Assembly: GCA_024275825.1 (NCBI GenBank)
Contig: JAJRYK010000036.1
Coordinates: forward strand, 1 to 47,040
From: Alphaproteobacteria bacterium
GTDB lineage: Bacteria; Pseudomonadota; Alphaproteobacteria; Micavibrionales; Micavibrionaceae
Direction of reading: 5' to 3'
Length of the DNA: 47,040 nucleotides
The translations under genes were made by a program, and so were the position numbers. Positions 44,345 through 47,040 of this stretch are shown here, piece by piece. The notes below the pieces were generated by a model. That model was not told where the DNA came from, did no database searches, and saw only the letters and a list, made by a program, of their open reading frames with translations. Numbering within the stretch: the first letter of the stretch is position 1; each line of letters begins with the position of its first letter.

Positions 44345-45253
44345 ATGAAGATTCTGCGCAAATTTGTACTAATACTTGCAACACTCACCATGGGCGGCGC
44401 GCTCACGGGTTGTACCGCCTTCACAAGCTTTAGTGAGGTTGAAGCGCTCAACGAAGCGCAAGCCGTCGGTAGCCCCTTTACACAAGCCCTGGTGAATGAA
44501 TATCGCGCCTATTCCAACAGTGAACTTTCAGACATGTTCGACTATCCCGATGCGCTGCATTTCGCGCGCAAGGGACTGGCCGCGGCGTCTGGCGAGATTG
44601 TACTGCCAGAGCCCGTATCCGACTGGAACCTGGATGATACTGATGCACAAGAGCTCAGCGCCGCAAGAGGCCGCCTAATCAATGCATTTGATCTCGGCGC
44701 CCGAGAAACACACCCGGAGCGCGCTGCCACAACGCAGGTTAAATTTGACTGCTGGATTGAAGGACAAGAGGAAAACTGGCACGATTCCGGCGTTGTTGCC
44801 TGTAAGGATAACTTTATGGCTTTGATGAGTGAGCTTGAAGACGACCTTCAACCGCGTGCAACAGACATTGTTGAGCTGATCGGTAATTTCGGTGTTGACC
44901 CATCGCAGCCGCTCGAAGCTGAAAACGCCATGTATCTCGTCTTTTTCGATTGGGATAAAAATGGCCTGACCAGCAGCGCCCTTAATGTTTTGGACGCCGT
45001 CGCCGGTGAAGTTTCCCAAAACCCGCCAGCAAGCGTGAATGTCGTTGGCCACACCGATACATCGGGCGCAGCGACATACAACAAGCGCCTGGCCTTCCGC
45101 CGCGCCAATGCGGTCAAAGATGCCCTGGTTGAGCGCGGCGTTCCTGCCGATATCGTCATGGTTGATGCGATGGGCGAAAATGAATTGCTGGTCTCTACCA
45201 ATGATGATGTACGCGAACCGGCCAACCGCCGCGTGAATATCTCTTTTAACTAG
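44345..45253 (+). CDS. OmpA-family lipoprotein
   Basis: The 302-residue protein starts with a lipoprotein signal (MKILRKFVLILATLTMGGALTGC, lipobox LTGC). A helical region unique to this protein follows (about 30-190, with two cysteines in FDCWIEGQEE...VACKDNF). It ends with an OmpA-like peptidoglycan-binding domain (LVFFDWDKNGLTSSALNVL, VVGHTDTSGAATYNKRLAFRRANAVKDAL, REPANRRVNISF). It probably tethers the outer membrane to the wall. It is not Pal, because the N-terminal part is much longer. ACGAGGAGCC precedes the ATG, and a strong terminator follows. The 44075-44344 gap to the DJ-1 gene holds the divergent promoters but no clear motif. Confidence 0.9.
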   Translation: MKILRKFVLILATLTMGGALTGCTAFTSFSEVEALNEAQAVGSPFTQALVNEYRAYSNSELSDMFDYPDALHFARKGLAAASGEIVLPEPVSDWNLDDTDAQELSAARGRLINAFDLGARETHPERAATTQVKFDCWIEGQEENWHDSGVVACKDNFMALMSELEDDLQPRATDIVELIGNFGVDPSQPLEAENAMYLVFFDWDKNGLTSSALNVLDAVAGEVSQNPPASVNVVGHTDTSGAATYNKRLAFRRANAVKDALVERGVPADIVMVDAMGENELLVSTNDDVREPANRRVNISFN

Positions 45254-45273
45254 AGGCCTCATAGCTTAGATTT

Positions 45274-45307
45274 AAACCGGAGCGTGCACGTCATGCTTCG
45301 GTTTTTT
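45274..45307 (+). terminator. Rho-independent terminator of the OmpA-like gene
   Basis: AAACCG pairs with CGGTTT, the stem continues through AGC/GCT and TG/CA with G-T wobbles, and a TTTTTT run follows. It ends 27 bp before the R4 element of trkH. Confidence 0.85.
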
Positions 45308-45333
45308 ATTGCCCATTACATGGTACAAAAACC

Positions 45334-45437
45334 ATAGTCGCTTGATTTTACTTCTGCACTAAGCGCAAGCGACGACGAGGTGTTTTTCACCTTTAGAAGC
45401 GCAACAACGACGTGCAGAAGTAAAAGGAAGTGACTAT
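45334..45437 (+). promoter_or_regulatory. R4 structured leader element, copy B
   Basis: Arms 45334-45358 and 45413-45437 pair over 25 positions with only two mismatches and one wobble. The two mismatches are the GG of the Shine-Dalgarno AAAAGGAAGTG against GA. The inner hairpin AGGTG/CACCT with a T5 loop (45378-45392) occupies the place of CGTAT/ATACG in copy A. The trkH ATG follows 2 bp after the 3' arm. Loop motifs AGCGACGA and GAAGC...AACA are shared with copy A. Because a terminator lies just upstream, trkH must be transcribed from a promoter inside or very near this element. Confidence 0.75.
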
Positions 45438-45439
45438 TT

Positions 45440-46882
45440 ATGAATTTACGCCCCGTCTTATACATCAATGGCATCTTCCTGTGCATCCTCGCACTCGGCA
45501 TGGCCTTCCCCATGCTCGCGGATCTGTTTATGGGATCTAGCGACTGGAAAGTCTTTTTCCTGAGCATGGTCGTCACCTTGTTCTTTGGCGGCGCGCTCAT
45601 CCTCAGTAACGCGGGCTGTACCTCTCGCTTCTCGATACGCCAGGCCTTCTTGCTCATTACGCTAAGCTGGGTGTCCATCGCTGTTTTTGGCGCACTGCCC
45701 CTTCATTTTTCAGAGCTGGATTTAAGCTTTACTGACGCCTTCTTCGAAGCCATGTCCGGCGTCACCACCACCGGGTCCACAGTTATCGTGGGGTTAGACG
45801 ACGCGCCCGAAGGCCTCCTCCTCTGGCGTGCCATTTTACAATGGTTCGGCGGTGTTGGCGTGATTTTGATGGCCATGGCCGTCCTGCCTTTCCTCAATAT
45901 TGGAGGGATGCAAATTTTCCGAACGGAACTCTCAGAGAACGAAAAAGTTCTCCCCCGTGCAACCAAACTCGCCAGCTCCATCACCCTCATTTATGTCGGC
46001 CTAACCATCCTCTGCGCTATCTGCTATATGATGGCCGGCATGCGAAAATTTGACGCGGTTGCGCACGCCTTAACCACAATTTCGACCGGCGGGTTTTCAA
46101 CGTTTGATACCTCCTTTGGCCATTATGATGATGCGTGGGCAGAAATCATTGCGATTATTTTTATGATTGCCGGCGGCTTGCCCTTTGTCCTGTACCTCAA
46201 AGCCATGGGCGGTAATGTCATGTCTTTCCTCAAAGACACACAAGTGCGCATCTTTTTGGGCATCCTGGCCGTCACCGTCTTCGTTCTCACTGCGCATTTA
46301 AGTTTGCTGCAAAATATGCCTGTTCTTGAGGCCTTAAGACGCACAAGTTTTAACGCCGTATCACTCATGACCGGCACAGGCTTTGCCAATGGTGATTACG
46401 GTACATGGGGCAGTTTCGCGATTTCTATCTTTTTCTTCCTCATGGTTGTTGGCGCCTGCGCGGGCTCTACGACCTGCGGGATTAAAATTTTCCGATTTCA
46501 GGTTTTATTTGCCGTTTCAAAGGTACAAATTCAAAAATTGCTGCACCCTCACGGTACGTTCATTGCGCAATATAATGGCAAGCCAATTGCGCCAGACATC
46601 CCAATGTCTGTTATGGGGTTTTTGTTTATTTATGCGCTGTGTTTTGCGCTCATGGCGCTCGGACTGTCCTGGACAGGGCTAGACTTCATGACCTCAATTT
46701 CCGGCTCTGTCACTGCGATTTCAAATGTTGGGCCCGGGTTGGGCGATGTTATCGGCCCACTCGGCAACTTCGCCTCCCTGCCTGATACAGCTAAATGGAT
46801 ACTCAGCTTTGGCATGCTGCTTGGGCGCTTAGAAATACTTCCCGTATTCGTGCTGCTCACGCCGCTCTTTTGGAAAGAATAG
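45440..46882 (+). CDS. trkH: Trk/Ktr-type potassium uptake protein TrkH
   Basis: TrkH is the membrane subunit of the Trk potassium transporter, normally gated by TrkA. The 480-residue protein has about ten hydrophobic helices and four pore-loop repeats: FEAMSGVTTTGSTVI, ALTTISTGGFSTFDT, VSLMTGTGFANGDYG and GSVTAISNVGPGLGDV. These supply the glycine filter residues. Length is that of the short TrkH/KtrB-like class. trkA is not in the window. The start codon is directly behind the R4 hairpin, so potassium- or ion-responsive control is conceivable but unproven. The stop is 20 bp before the right-hand IS. Confidence 0.94.
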   Translation: MNLRPVLYINGIFLCILALGMAFPMLADLFMGSSDWKVFFLSMVVTLFFGGALILSNAGCTSRFSIRQAFLLITLSWVSIAVFGALPLHFSELDLSFTDAFFEAMSGVTTTGSTVIVGLDDAPEGLLLWRAILQWFGGVGVILMAMAVLPFLNIGGMQIFRTELSENEKVLPRATKLASSITLIYVGLTILCAICYMMAGMRKFDAVAHALTTISTGGFSTFDTSFGHYDDAWAEIIAIIFMIAGGLPFVLYLKAMGGNVMSFLKDTQVRIFLGILAVTVFVLTAHLSLLQNMPVLEALRRTSFNAVSLMTGTGFANGDYGTWGSFAISIFFFLMVVGACAGSTTCGIKIFRFQVLFAVSKVQIQKLLHPHGTFIAQYNGKPIAPDIPMSVMGFLFIYALCFALMALGLSWTGLDFMTSISGSVTAISNVGPGLGDVIGPLGNFASLPDTAKWILSFGMLLGRLEILPVFVLLTPLFWKE

Positions 46883-46902
46883 AGCCTAGCTTTTCTCTGA
46901 TT

Positions 46903-47040
46903 GGGGCTGTCGTAGATAAGTAAAATTATTTAGGATAGTTTATGGGTTTAAAGCGTTGCAGATTAAGGGATAGAGTTCAGCGGAAGTTGCTGGAGTTTTT
47001 CGTGGCCGAAGTCACGGCACGCACAGCGGCTGATTTGATG
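46903..47040 (+). mobile_element. IS1595-like insertion sequence, left-hand part
   Basis: The element begins with the 19-bp terminal repeat ggggctgtcgtagataagt (46903-46921), the exact complement of the repeat at 120-138, and runs off the window end. Its transposase frame points the same way as the fragment at the left edge. It is inserted 20 bp behind the trkH stop, where it may take the place of the trkH terminator, since none is seen. Confidence 0.8.
46942..47040 (+). CDS. IS1595-family transposase, N-terminal fragment
   Basis: Thirty-three codons are visible from ATG 46942, preceded by AGGA. The peptide has KLLEFFVAEVTARTAADLM, the N-terminal helix-turn-helix pattern of ISXO2/IS1595-type transposases (VARTAADLMGV-like). 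The rest lies outside the window. It is probably the same protein whose tail is encoded at 1-120. Confidence 0.75.
   Translation, partial: MGLKRCRLRDRVQRKLLEFFVAEVTARTAADLM

Noticed and set aside
1-47040. 47-kb composite transposon
   Set aside because: The bounding IS copies have different flanking octamers and the interior is core chromosomal genes. An assembly boundary at repeats is the simpler reading.
1-47040. CRISPR arrays, tRNA or rRNA genes
   Set aside because: No regularly spaced direct repeats, no cloverleaf-like sequences and no rRNA stretches were recognised. The repeats present are palindromes in single or paired form. A tRNAscan or Infernal run would settle this.

Overview
The window is about 47 kb of chromosomal DNA from an alphaproteobacterium. 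The evidence is a nusB-ribH-ribBX-ribE-ribD-nrdR-glyA-rpiB string in the alphaproteobacterial order, an LdtR-type MarR regulator, a DUF6898 protein, a PHB cluster with PhaR, and alphaproteobacterial ParC, RecO and RHH_4 proteins. A Micavibrio/Rhodospirillales-like lineage is plausible, but the sequence alone does not fix the order. Nearly everything is housekeeping. No rRNA, tRNA, CRISPR array or prophage was seen.

Layout. Both window edges lie inside copies of one IS1595-like insertion sequence in the same orientation: the 3' end of a transposase at 1-120 and the 5' end of one at 46942-47040, with a matching 19-bp terminal repeat at each inner edge. Region 214-6228 (minus) is a tightly overlapping operon for riboflavin synthesis, transcription factors and one-carbon metabolism. 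Region 6.3-12 kb carries small unknowns, DUF6898, glutaryl-CoA dehydrogenase, an LdtR-like regulator, a zinc-type hemB and a degenerate EAL protein. Region 12-17.3 kb has motA, a motB split by an in-frame amber codon, a frameshifted small gene, parC and an unknown gene pair. Region 17.4-26.7 kb has recO, nadX, a histidine phosphatase, folP-folK, a MepK-like peptidase beside an L,D-transpeptidase gene split by an ochre codon, ilvD and two PH-domain proteins. Region 26.9-32 kb has pfkA, ydcH-purE-purK, fumC and an RHH regulator. Region 32-38.8 kb has an AsmA protein and phaB-phaA-phaC with divergent phaR. Region 38.9-46.9 kb has a coiled-coil envelope protein, a TcpQ-like gene split by an ochre codon, prfB with its programmed +1 frameshift, a DJ-1/PfpI protein, an OmpA-like lipoprotein and trkH.

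Themes. Several pathways are coherent: riboflavin; folate (folP/folK with glyA); purine (purE/K); PHB synthesis and granule control (phaB/A/C/R); and 3-3 peptidoglycan cross-link turnover (ldt, mepK and an LdtR-type regulator at a distance). The most interesting material is non-coding or recoding. A structured ~105-nt element occurs twice, directly 5' of a histidine phosphatase gene and of trkH. It has a 25-28 bp stem containing the ribosome-binding site and a co-varying inner hairpin. Other palindrome families sit before start codons or between convergent genes. Three envelope genes (motB, ldt, tcpQ-like) are each broken by exactly one in-frame stop codon while the downstream frame stays intact.
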